This document shows, piece after piece, positions 44,144-55,673 of a stretch of DNA of 64,000 nucleotides. Position numbers and translations under genes: made by a program. Source of the DNA: Aphis gossypii (Eukaryota; Arthropoda; Insecta; Hemiptera; Aphididae); contig NW_026083179.1 in NCBI RefSeq assembly GCF_020184175.1, positions 1 to 64,000 of the forward strand, in the 5' to 3' direction. The notes beneath the pieces are model-generated. The model saw only the letters and a list, made by a program, of their open reading frames with translations, searched no databases and was not told the DNA's origin. Within the stretch, counting starts at the first letter, position 1. The number at the start of each line of letters is the position of its first letter.

Positions 44144-47100
44144 TTATTTAACATTATATATACATACAAAATATATACCAACATAAGGTTGATAGTCAAA
44201 TACTAAAATAACAAAGTCTATATTTCTCTTTTTCATTTTATAAAATTTGTCGATTATATCATCAATGGATATAATAATATGCCTGTGAGCATGCAGCAAA
44301 GCCAAACCCGTTAATCGATTTTGGCCTATTCTAGATCTTAACCATGTTTTCAATCTACAAAAATATGTTTTAGGCCAATATTAGCAAGTAATAGAAAAAT
44401 GGAATCAAATATGCATGCATTTATATTTTATTGCATTTGTGCACAAAATAGTAAAATAATTAAGGACTTATATAGCTCTAATAAATACTCAAATAAAAAA
44501 AAAAAATAAGCAATAATACATACATGCATACATGCGAAATTAATTTAAAAAATTAATTAATTAATTAAATTAAATAGGTGGTAAAAATGAAAAAATGTCC
44601 CTTTCTGCTTTACTAATTGATTGTATATCCAAAATTTGTTCCCCTTGAAACATAAGTCTGCGCATGTCTATAAAGTGTAAAATGTTAAGCATTACCTTCG
44701 ACCTTCGTAAAGTGGAAAACGACCTTTCAGCAGAAGCGACACTAACAGGCAAGCATGAAATAATGAAAAGCAATTCTCTAATAGTAAGATATACAACTTC
44801 ATTACACGCCTCAGCACTAGTGATAACATCAGTATGAATTTCAACACCTTAAATAAAATAAATTAAAAATATTATTTATAAAATTAAAAGCCAACTTGTA
44901 CATTTTACCTTCATTTTGGATTCTTGTCCATTTTATTTCCATAAATCAATTTCAGTTTTTAACTCTATCTCTTCTATATTCATCCATTTTGCATCATCAA
45001 ATTTAAAATGGTTTATATTTTGTACAATTTTTGTTATTCTTCATTAGTTGTGGTGACTATGTTTTTTGGAATAAGTTTAGATAAAAATATAAATGCTTGA
45101 TTTTTTGCACAGCAGAAACGTGCCTTCATATCACTTAATATATTTTCAACTAGTGGTATACACACAGATACTCTATAGTAATCTTCAATTGAATCAACAG
45201 CGTGATTGGCTCTTTTAGTCTGATGGCTTGTTAATCGTGGCAATTTTTCTCCAATGTCCAGGTCTAACATCATTTTTTTTATTTCAATATAATATAGTTC
45301 ATGGAAGCCAGTCGTAGCATTTTTTCTCTTCTTTTCAAGACTTAAAATTACATCTGAGATAATTTCATTTGCTTTACAAATATCTTGCCATTTACTCTGA
45401 AGTAGCTTACTCACCATTATTGTCACACATAGAAAACTTGATAAAGAAAATATTCCAACAACAAATTCACATTTACATAGTGATGTCAATAACATTTTTG
45501 CTTTTGAGGATGAGTTGTGTTCTTGCCAATTGGAAATTAATGTTAGAGCTTTTATAATATAGGGTAAAGATGACTTAAACAGCATATCACTATCGTAACG
45601 TTCAACCCATCTTGTTTCGCACAAGCTTATTAAACGTGGATTTCCATTTAAAATTTTCTTCAAAACAAAATTTCGTTTAGATGACATATTAAAAAATGAT
45701 ATAATTTCCATCATTAGTCCCACACAGTTTCTTATTGTTTGTATAGATGATAACTTTGATATTGCAAGATTCGATGCGTGGTTAGAACACGGACAATGAA
45801 TGGCATTTGGAGCATGTGATTGTATTTTTGTGACAGCTCCTCGTACTGGAGAAACCATGACACTACATCCGTCAGTGCCTATACCAACACAGTTAGTAAG
45901 ATTAAGTGAAAAACTTTTTAAGATATTAAGTACAATTTCACCTAATATATCACCAGTTAATTTAGGTTCAAATGTAATAGGGTCTTTTTCCATTAAATCC
46001 TCGTCTTCAGTTTCTGTTTCATTATAAATATTATGACAATTAACAAAACAAATAAAATTTTCTTTTATTATACCGTTGTATGTATATCTTAACACTAAAC
46101 TAATTTGTGAAGCATGAGCTATGTCAGTTGTTTCATCGAAAATTATACTATACTATTTACTCTCTTGAACTTCTTTGAAAATTTGTTCAGTTATATAAAC
46201 TTTACAGCATTCGATAATATCATTTTGTATTATAGGGCTTATATAAGTAGCTTTGGAATGAGTCGACATTAAATGATTTTCTAGATTAGAATCCCCACAT
46301 CAAATTCTAAATTTTAAAGTCTCTTGAAAATTACCTTTATTAACAGTAGATTCTGTTGTCGATACCGAATCATTTACTTTTTGAAAAAAATCATCAGAAT
46401 CATTGTGACCTCTTAGTGGTATATTTTGTCTCCCAAGAAAAATTATAGTTTCAATAATCGGTTTCAATCTATTACGGTTTTCATTAATTTGGTTTATTCT
46501 TTCTGTATTTATAATATTTATTATATCTTTATCTGGATTTTGATATCTATGTTTAAAGTCTTCTGCAATTAATAGACATTCAATATGTTATTGCAATTTG
46601 CTATGTGTTTCAAATCACCATCTTTCCCCCACAACTTTGCATACTTTTTTAAAGTTCACTGACAATTTTTTTTAACGGCGTAGCCCTATCTTTTCCACCT
46701 TTATCAGAAAATAACACGCAATATTTACAAAACAATCCGTTCTTATTTTCAGAATAAGTAAGCCACTTATGTTTTTCAAAGTGCAATCGTTTTAGGAATC
46801 TCTTTTCTTCTTTATTTTTTTTATGTGTACCGAAAATGGGCAGACAAAATTATCACTAGGAATATTAGTCATCTCTAACAATTTATATTTCATAGTATCA
46901 GTAATTTTATTTGAATTTGATACAGTTTCTTTTTTTAGTACAAAGTAACCAACATTGGTAGTAAATTCATTACACACATTCATTGATGTACTTACAATAG
47001 GTGGTTGACTATTTTGATCTTTAATTGCTTGCAGACACTGAGGTAGATCTGGAGAATTTGATAATTTGTCGATATCGACATTTGATTTACTCGTATTCGG

Positions 47101-47185
47101 AGAAATATCATTAGTAATTTCATTTTTCGGGCGTTTGTCCAGCCATTTAGATAATAAACTTTGTGTAGCATTGCGTTTACTCATA
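44144..47185 (-). pseudogene. TTF-type hAT transposase, right copy, near full length
   Basis: N-terminus at 47185 (MSKRNATQSLLSKWLDKR), then FVCPFSVH and, near 46700-46790, a TTF-like finger (ENKNGLFCKYCVLFSDKGG). The central frame 45034-46095 has GTDGCSVMVSPVRGAV, CPCSNHASNLA and LCETRWVERYDS. C-terminal exons are 44570-44840 (SVASAERSFSTLRR) and 44230-44353 (KTWLRSRIGQNRLTGLALL), together the hAT dimerisation domain. Lesions include a TAG near 46155 shared with the left copy, a stop near 45040, and frame changes at 46590-46800. It would be a cut-and-paste transposase. Confidence 0.8.
44490..46318 (-). repeat. Inverted near-identical copy of 35515-39187
   Basis: Long stretches are identical to the left copy in reverse orientation, both coding and intron sequence. 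The left copy differs by the ~1.85-kb insertion at 36989 and a few indels. This indicates recent duplication or gene conversion between the two copies. Confidence 0.85.
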
Positions 47186-47340
47186 TTAACATAAATAGTT
47201 AAGCTTTTATTAAAATTAAATACATATAAATTCAAAACAAAATGTAAAATACAATAGTTTTGTAATAAATAATAATACAATTTACATTTAGTCATTATCA
47301 CTAGCTACTTTATATCACGGTAATACGGTTCTGTAGTAAT

Positions 47341-47390
47341 CATCGAGATAGATAAGAATACTTATCTTAGTATTCTTATCTATCTCGATG
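47341..47390. repeat. 50-bp perfect foldback insertion with 8-bp duplication
   Basis: Two 22-base arms beginning CATCGAGATAGATAAG are perfect inverted copies around a 6-base loop (TATCTT). GTAGTAAT flanks it directly on both sides (47333-47340 and 47391-47398). An 8-bp duplication is typical of hAT insertions. Confidence 0.8.
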
Positions 47391-47639
47391 GTAGTAATAC
47401 GGTATAGAAGATTATAATATTATCACCATGACAAAATCAGTGTAACCACAGTGCAGGCATACAATTCTTAAGTATGATATCATTACGATTTACGGGGCTG
47501 GTACAGATTTCCCGATTTTGATAACAGCGAGATATCACCAAAATCAAATTTCGGGAGATCGGAGTACCAACCTTAGAAAAATAAATTTCCCATAATAAAA
47601 ACAAGTTTTTTCGAATAACCGGTATTGCCAACAAAAAAT

Positions 47640-49600
47640 TACGAAAATCCCTATTTAAAAAAGCTTAAAATCTAACTACCGCTTATCAATTATAACTTTA
47701 AAAAAATTACAAAATAATTTACATAATAATTTTTTTAGTTGTATCTATCAGAACATTAATATTAGCAGTAGCGTAATTATGTAGGCCTCCCACAAAAAAA
47801 GGTATCAGAATGGAATTTGTATCTTTATCAATTAGTTATATATTATAACGGGTAGGGTACTTTGTAAGTTTTAAGTTTAGATTTTACGAAAACGTGTTGT
47901 TTAAGTGGCATATAAACAAAAAGTTCAAAATAATTATAACTTAAAACATTAAACCGACGTATACCATAAGGAAACGTATGGTTATACGAAAAATAACTTT
48001 ATGTGTTATTCAACTTTTTGCTTCTCAGATTACGGGTGAAATAATGGTCGTAGGTACTTCGACCATAGACCCTTTTTGAATTGTCGTACGCTAAAATACC
48101 AGAATCTCGAGTTTCATAGTGATCGATCGAAAATTCAAAATCCAAAAAACACGTTACTACGTAATTTTCTAAGTACTAAAAACATATGTAAAATCATAAC
48201 TCCCGAACCGCAAGTCGCATAACGTCGATCTCGGAACCCATCGATTCGGCGCAAAGTCCTCTATATTATTCAATTACAAAAACGGTTTGTTGCGCCCAAA
48301 TCTTAGTGCCCATTCCAAAAAAACCGAAAAAAATGTAAATTTTGAATTTTTGAAGCCCCAAATTACAGGGAAAAACGGATTCTACGGTCTCGACACAAGA
48401 CGCCAAATTTGATCACCGACCTTCAAACTACCCAGTTCCCGAGTTTCAGAAACATTGTACAAAAATTAAACATTTTCAAAAATACACTTAGGGGGGGGGG
48501 GTGTTCAAAGACCCTCGACTTAGGGAATGCGTCTTAGAAGAGCCTAAACCAAAACGTTTGGTGAAGCAATGGTCCCCCTAAGTTGAAACCTGTCCGAAAA
48601 ATACTAGATTGTCTAGATTACCTACCTATTTGTGTATTTATATTATATTAAAATACAGTATTTGTAATTAAGGTGATTTGTTTTGAATGAAGGAAAACGA
48701 TTTTTGTTATCCGACAACTTAGATTTACTTTTAAACTGTCAAACGATAAGTAAATAAGAATGTTCGCTGTGGATGAAGGACTTAGTATTTCAACAGAAGC
48801 AAGCTGCAAATGGTATTGTGACTAAAATTTGAACCTCTGTACTTGACTATTTTATAGTTTTATACAGTTATATGTTTATTTTTTTATGCATACATAATAA
48901 CTTAATTTATGACAAGTCTCAAAACCTTTAACGCTGAACAATAGGTATAGTAATTACAAAATAACAAGGGTAAATATTATGTTTTCTATTCAGAATTATT
49001 GTGGTCGTCCATTTGCGGACAATATTAATCACACATAAGAGAACGAGAAATTGTGAACCCAAAACTTTATCGGTAGAGAAATTTATGAGGATTCCATTTA
49101 AGTGGTCAGTGTAACAAATCTTCCTGTAGTTAAATATATAGCTTTCAAAAAGCATAAAAAAACCAAAAAACAATACAAAATTTGCTTTATCAATTATTAT
49201 AGATTATAGATTAGTATAACCAAAGAACAAACGTATAACCATGGTTGTATATAGTTTTAGAAGGTTACCATTTCAAATCTTAACCAATATTTGAGGTTAT
49301 TAATTTATTTTTTATTGTTTTTAATTTCATGATAAAGAAAAAATGATTATTATCAATTTTGATATTTTTGATTTAATTTTTAAGTATTTAAAGTATATAT
49401 AATATTTATATAATGTATTATGTAGTAACTATTAACTTTTGCTTAGAACAATCTAGAAAAATTAAAAGAAAAACGAGTAAGAAATTGTCTGTTAAGTTAA
49501 AAACTTAATTGGCTGAAATAAAAATATAAAACAAAACAATGTAATAACGAATTTTATACAATACATAGACATTGATATGGGTCGTTGAATACTTACTCGT
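47640..49600. other. Noncoding region with an unclassified repeat-like block
   Basis: No supported gene. The block 48040-48610 is richer in GC than its flanks (GAACCGCAAGTCGCATAACG, GGTCTCGACACAAGACGCC) and reads like an old interspersed repeat, but no terminal repeats or coding potential were found. The rest is AT-rich. Confidence 0.35.
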
Positions 49601-49603
49601 TAT

Positions 49604-49937
49604 TTGTTTCTGTAGCATCTGTAACAAATGTTTATCATTAATTTTCATTTATTAATTTAATTTAATTTTTAAATTTTTCTTACCATCTTCCTGGCCATCC
49701 TTTGTGCCAGCAGCAGCCTCAGCAGCTGCAGCTTCAGCAGCAGCAGCAGCCTCGGCCTCAAGCCATTTGGCTTTTGCTACTGCTGCCGCTGCCGCCTTTG
49801 CAGCTGCTGCGGCCACTGCTTCTTTGGCCGCGGTGGGCGGGGGGGGGGGGGTTGATGCTGCTGACTGGTTTAAAGCGCAGTCAGCAGCATCATGGCCCCT
49901 GTTTAAACATATGTTGCACTCTATAAAATCAAAGGCA
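49604..49937 (-). CDS. Zinc-knuckle and poly-Ala exon of a possible host gene (partial)
   Basis: The minus strand encodes a CCHC-like knuckle, CNICLNRGHDAADC, then a Pro run, then a long Ala-rich coiled region (KAKWLEAEAAAAAEAAAAEA) built from GCA/GCC/GCT codons, then TKDGQEDG. Splice-like borders fit: acceptor TTTTATAG before GAGTGCAAC-like sequence at ~49925, and donor ATGGTAAGA at ~49683. A 22-base microexon at ~49604-49625 would continue the frame (DATETNN). A donor at ~51328 (CAAATCGTGAGT) could mark a first exon. The Cys-rich knuckle implies nucleic-acid or protein binding. No transposon signature is seen, so a host gene is possible but unproven. Confidence 0.4.
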
Positions 49938-49989
49938 TTACAATTATAACAAATCCGTGAAAAAATATTATTAAAACAATTTTTCATTT

Positions 49990-50775
49990 TTATAAATTAC
50001 TTTTGTACAATTATATAAGAAAATTAATCCCCATGTTAAGTTAGATCAAAATTATCAATATTACCATAAATTAATATAAACTAATGTAAATTCTAGAAAA
50101 CTGTGGATATTAACATCTTTAAATGGGTCAGTAAATTATGATTAATTTTTGTCCACCAGATAATAATAGCCAAATGCCTATGAACAAAATCAATATTTTT
50201 GTAAAAGTAAAACAAATTTAATGTAATCAAATCCATAGGTACCAAATGTAGATGAATTGAATAATTTTTAAACACAATTAAAATTTCCTATAGTGGTCTC
50301 AATCAACCGTTAATCGTTATTAATTATTAATTGAACCTACGAAAATATTTCAAATCTATTGTAAATAATAAAATAAGAAATAGATAATTTATAGTACTGT
50401 TCAAGATCAAAAAAACTATAAATCTAAATTTAGAATAATTAAAATAGAAAAATCAAATTGAAATTCGCTATATATTTTTACATGTAAATAATAACCTTAT
50501 CATGGCAATGTATCTTTTGAGATACATTGATAACTTTGAACTTTTAAAGTCCAAAATTTTTTTGATAACATATTTGAATTCAGCGACCATAAATTAGTTT
50601 AAAAATATCTACTTCCAAATTTTCATTCTAATATTTTGATGCTTGCCAAGTTAAGGGTTATTTCTCGGTCACGGGCGGTACCTCTCTTCGTGCAGTCACG
50701 GTATCTGGAGAGAGAGGCCGCTATCCCCACCCCGGGTAAAAATAACAAAAGGTAATATACGGGTTCTTGAGATAG
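49990..50775. other. AT-rich, intron-like sequence
   Basis: No gene or repeat recognised up to 50640. A GC-richer piece at 50660-50740 (CGGTCACGGGCGGTACC, CACCCCGGG) looks like part of an older repeat. Confidence 0.3.
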
Positions 50776-50825
50776 CATAGGCGTAACTTGGACTCTTTTC
50801 ACCCCCCCCCCAAGTTACGCATATG
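50776..50825. repeat. 50-bp hAT-type foldback with 8-bp duplication
   Basis: Ends CATAGGCGTAACTTGG and CCAAGTTACGCATATG are inverted around a short C-rich loop. TGAGATAG flanks both sides (50768-50775 and 50826-50833). The ends match those of the hAT at 55674-59167 (CATAGGCGCAACTAG), so this is probably a minimal nonautonomous derivative. Confidence 0.8.
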
Positions 50826-51046
50826 TGAGATAGGGTCATAGGGACAGGGATTGCCGAATGCCATCGCTAGCAATGATATGCCGCCGGCCCTGAATGTATG
50901 TAAAATAATAATTAATACCTAGTTTTTAAAAAACCATGACATAATTAAATAATAAACTCTAAAAACATCATTTATTAATAGAAAACCATAGTTGCAACTT
51001 GAAAAAAATTTAATTTCAAGTACACTAAGTATTAGAAAACAATATA

Positions 51047-51200
51047 CAGTGGAGTCTCGATAACTCGAATTTCAAGGGAGGCAAAATTAATTTGACATGT
51101 ATTTTTCGAGTTACAAATATCGCATTGAGTTCATACGAATTCCATAGGGACGAAAACAAATTCGAGTTATCAAGGTTTTCAATTTATCGAGACTCGACTG
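51047..51200. mobile_element. Tigger/pogo-like MITE, 154 bp
   Basis: Ends CAGTGGAGTCTCGATAACTC and, reversed, CAGTCGAGTCTCGATAAATT, flanked by TA on both sides. The ends resemble those of the Tigger element at 55017-59658 (CAGTCAAACTTGGTTATC), and the inner GATAACTCGAA words recur. No coding capacity. Confidence 0.75.
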
Positions 51201-52350
51201 TATTCAAGAATATGTGTATATTATTTATGTACATATTATTATGTAAATAATATTATTAATAATCTATTCAATTAATAAGGTAGCATTCCTATAATATACA
51301 TACATCAATTAAAAATTGTATACTCACGATTTGATTGGAAATGTCTGAACAGTCAACAGACTGAAGAATGCTGATTGCTGAATGATCAATGAATGACCGC
51401 ACCGCAGTATAATATTATGTAGCACAATTTTATTTTTCCTCCCACCACAGGATCGCTGTCGAAAGCGTCCGTCATCGGGGAAATCCCAAAATATCGAAGA
51501 ATAGAAAAATAGGGATTAGAGACTTATTTTTGTGTTTCATTTTAAATAGTATTACTAATATCATTGATTAAAATTTGGTCATATATGTATATTTAATAAA
51601 TGGTAATACCATGAACAAACTATTATTTTTCATACAATTTTACGAGTGGCCAAAACTGGTTTCGTACGTCTTGTATAAATATAAGTATTGACTTTCTTCT
51701 CTATATATCAAATATAATCATCTCTATATATAAAGGAATTAGGAAAGTGTACTTTACCAATAATCAACGCAGAGCCGAACCTATTTGAGTTATCGACTAG
51801 AAATTACGAGGATAGATTTTTCTAATAATTTCAACGGGCACTAAGAAAGGATTTATCGAAATTTTGATTTTAAAGGGTTGCTCAAACGGGGATTTTAAGA
51901 TTTACGATTGAAATTTTGTTTATAATTTTTGTTTACAAATGGTTGCTAAAACAACCTGATTTATGTATTAACACATTTATTATTTATTTATTTTATTTTT
52001 GAATGTATTTCGTCGGATAGACAATTTTCCTGGCTTTCCGAATATGTAGGTTAAGTCGTGCGACTCCCCGGGGAACACGACGAAAAAAATTAAATACCAC
52101 GGACGGACGCCCGTCACGCGTAGTACGGAAAACAGTCACCTGGCGACTTTAGCCTGTACCATATTGTGATGGAAAAGTGCTTTTAACTCTAAAATCATTA
52201 ACATAGCGCTATCTTGTGGTTGGCGGATGTTAGAAGGAGGTTGGAAACGTTTTGCGCCTGTTATACATTTTAATGCAACCCAGTATTCGGTCTTTCTTAT
52301 CACTATTCGTCCGAAAAATAGTCACCTAGCTTTAGTCACCCAACTTCACA
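51201..52350. other. Mostly noncoding, AT-rich
   Basis: Contains the possible first-exon donor near 51328 and a GC-richer stretch at 52040-52220 (GTCGTGCGACTCCCCGGGG, CACGGACGGACGCCCGTCAC) of unknown nature. No gene is supported. Confidence 0.35.
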
Positions 52351-52353
52351 CTC

Positions 52354-54128
52354 GTGGACAGTTCTATGCAATATTTTACTATCATCGATGACGTTCAATT
52401 TCTTCTCGAAACTTTGCTAAAAGCAATTGATCTCTGCTTCAAACTGTTTCATGTACTAAACTTAAAATATTCACTTCAAGCACAAAAGGTATGGAATTTT
52501 TTTGAACATTATTTTTTTTTGATATTTCTGATCAGAAGAAAGGAAGACAATTTTTATCTATTCAAAGTTTATGTAAAGATTTAGAAGTCTCATAATTATT
52601 AAATAGGTATTAAAATAATAATTTTTGAGTTAGGTACTTAATATTGTTCTTAATTTTATTAATAATTAATTTAATTTGAATTTCTTAAATTTATTTCAAT
52701 TAAAATAAATTTATAATTATTTAAATAACTAAATTTATCTTTCCTTTTTGAGAAACCTCAGGAAAAGATATAATGGTTGGAAATAAAACTTATAAAATAT
52801 TATTTAAGTTAGGATTAATATTAGGTAATAATTTGGGGTTGCATTCAATTTTGGGATTTGTTGAAAGTTTTGTTGCCAAATATCCATATAGATTTTGTAA
52901 GACACCTAAAAATGAATGCCAAAATCAAACAAAACAAGATAATGATAATTTAAGAAATCCAATCAACTATTCAGATGACGTTATAACCGATGATGTGTCT
53001 AGAACAGGCATTAAAGAATTATGTGTATGGAATGATGTTAAATCTTTTGATGTAACTAGCAATTATAGTCTCGACATAATGCATGATATGTTAGAAGTGG
53101 TTTGAAAATATGATGTAGGATTTTTATTAAAGGAACTGATTTTTAACTTGAAATACTTTTCTATTGATACTTTGAATAAGAGGATTGAGTCTTTCAACTA
53201 TGACCCAACAGACATAAGAAATAAACCAACTTTAATATTAATGAAATGAATATTAAACGTTCAGGTTGTCTAAAAATGTCAGCTTTAGAAATGTCATGCT
53301 TTATGAAATATTTTAGATTAATTATTGGTGATATGATTCCTAAAAAATCAGAGTTATGATATTTATATATTGTTTTGAAAAAAATTCTTGATATCATTTT
53401 TTTTAAATGGGTAAGAAATGAGGACGAACATAGTTTTGCTTGAATCACTTATAACTGAACACCATGAAATATATTTACGTTTATTTCGTGGTACCAGCTT
53501 GAAGCCAAAGCATCATCACATGGTACATTACCCATTAATTATTAAAAACTCTGGACCGTTATCACTTTTTTGGTCTATGAGTTTTGAAGCAAAACATAGG
53601 GAACTCAAAGAAACTACATTCTCCACATTCTCTACTCATTCTACCACATCAAGAAAAAATATAACTTTTACATTAGCGATGAAACAACAATTAAAATTTT
53701 CATATACACTTTTAGTAACTACAGACACAAATTTGTATACAAGTAATTTACAAACTGGTCCAATTATATCTTTTTCGAATGAGTTAATTCAACTTTATAT
53801 TATAAAAACATTATTACTTTCCGAAGAAGATAATTTTTCTGGTGATGACGTAATTTTTGTTTCATGGGTTTCAATAAAAGAAATAATTTACAACTGTAAA
53901 AATATGTCTATTGTTTTAAATTTATGCGATGAAAATAATTTTATGTTATTATCATTTGAAATTTGTATAAAATTTAATACTCAGTACTTTGATGAACATT
54001 TCCAAGCTTTTAATGTAAATTCTACACAAAATTTAGTATGTATTTCCTTAACTAATTTAGAAAACATTTATCCTACTCATCTTTGTACTATTTCTAATGA
54101 ATTAACATTTATTCCATTAAAATTGTAA
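52354..54128 (+). pseudogene. Transposase-like gene of unassigned DNA transposon family
   Basis: The order of pieces is collinear: FKLFHVLNLKYSLQAQKVW (52440), then 52773-53105 with LGLILGNNLGLHSILGFVES and SLDIMHDMLEVV, then a degenerate stretch (53105-53415; SFNYDPTDIRNKPT), then 53418-54128 with LKPKHHHMVHYPLIIKNSGP, FWSMSFEAKHRELK and SRKNITFTLA. The D-x-MHD and HHxVHYP...GPL...FExKHR layout recalls the Transposase_21/DUF4218 arrangement, though less closely than the gene at 16899. Several stops and a frameshift make it inactive. Family members are common in aphids to my knowledge. Confidence 0.6.
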
Positions 54129-55016
54129 GCATAAATATGTTTAATTATTATTATATTAACTGTATAGGTACCTTTACTGTTTTATACTCATATTTTGATT
54201 ACTATATTATATACTATTTTATATTACTATATTACCTACTTATATTTGACACGACCTGGTTGACGGTAGCAGTGGCGCAGGTCGGTCACGACAATAAAAA
54301 GATGAAATAAAAAGATAAAAATAAAAAGATGGAACGCAAAAAAACAACAACGTCGCGTGAGAATCTACCGTACGGTAGGTTTATTGATACGCACGGGGCG
54401 CGTGATTATCACAAAAGTGAAATAGTGTGGGACGCACAACAAGATGTGTGATCACAATAAAATAAAAGAAAAGACGTGGCGGTTGCGTCGAATAAAAGCA
54501 AAATCTATACATCGTGCGGAACGGTCTGTTGTCCGGTTCACAGTTTTTGCCCCGCCTAGCCTTTGCGTCGTGGAGGGAGAGTCGACGGTGTCGCGTCGTT
54601 TTTACCCGTGGTGGTGGTTGATTAAGTCGTAGACCGGTCGCTACGGTGCCTGTACTTTGTACTGGCAGCCGTTGTGTACCGTGTCATATTATTACCATAT
54701 TATGTATATTATTTAAATATTTAAAAAATTATAATATTATAATATAACACATTTTTAAAATATTTTTTAATTAATTATTATTACCTACCTACCTAATGAT
54801 TATTAATACCCAATCAAACTATCATAGCTAGATATTTTCTTCTGGGGGGAGCACATTGCCCATCCACCTGGCCTAATTAGGTATTATGTCAAATTAAAGA
54901 TAAAATATGGTAAAAACAATTTATTTAGTTATTTTTAACAATGTTATAATCATTAATAAATAATTATAATTATAAATAAAAAACCATATAAAAGTATTAT
55001 ATATTACAGTCAAACT
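54129..55016. other. Noncoding region with a GC-rich patch
   Basis: Positions 54245-54660 are GC-richer (GGTAGCAGTGGCGCAGG, AAATAAAAAGATG repeated three times, GGAGAGTCGACGGTGTCGCG) and include a short open stretch (54444-54632) that matches nothing I know. It may be a decayed LTR or other repeat. The remainder is AT-rich. Confidence 0.3.
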
Positions 55017-55266
55017 TGGTTATCTTGAACTTATTTAACTCGAAATCGTCGATACCTCGAACTTTTACTCCGGTCCCTAGAATTTCCTATTTAAACAATG
55101 TAAAAAAATCTTGTTTAACTCGAATATTTTCGTGGATAACTCGAAGTTTTGAGTTTTATAATACATATGTATTTGTATAAAATTTCCCTCATTTATCTAT
55201 AAAGGTCATTACTCATTAGTCATTAATGTTATCATTACCGATAAGTTGTTAACAAAACAGAAAAGT

Positions 55267-55673
55267 GATGTTATTTATTGACAATTGCACTGTGCATAAC
55301 TACATTCCTACAATGGGTAATCTCGAAGTTTTGTTTTTTCCTCCCAATATGACATCTGTGGTTCAGCCAATGGACCAAGGAATTATTAAAAATTTCAAGC
55401 ACCATTACCGTACTCTACTAGTACTGAACTTGCTACAAGATGGTGGTAAAATTGATATTTTACAAGTAAATCGAATGTCCAAAAATGCCTGGGAACAAGT
55501 AACATCAGAAACCACTACAAACTGTTTCCGTAAAGCTGGTTTTTTAAGCGGAAATTCAGAAAATGTCAGTGATGAAGAAATTCAACAAACGATTACAATA
55601 AATGTATGGGACAATGTGAGGCAAGGTGTAAATATTAATTTTGATGACTACATCAACATGGATGACGACTTGG
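55267..55673 (+). pseudogene. Tigger-type DDE transposase, C-terminal part, first half
   Basis: Reads MMLFIDNCTVHNY, FPPNMTSVVQPMDQGIIKNF and YRTLLVLNLL, typical of the DDE_1 core of pogo/Tigger (third acidic region). TRKAGFLSG-like sequence follows (FRKAGFLSGNSENV). The helix-turn-helix DNA-binding domains and first catalytic motif are missing upstream. The frame is interrupted at DDDL by the hAT insertion and continues at 59176. Confidence 0.8.

Noticed and set aside
49702..49949. Plus-strand poly-Gln and poly-Ala frames
   Set aside because: Reverse or shifted readings of the triplet repeat; only the minus frame carries the zinc-knuckle motif and splice borders.
54444..54632. 62-codon Arg-rich open frame
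   Set aside because: No homology recognised, no splice or promoter context, and it sits in a repeat-like GC patch.
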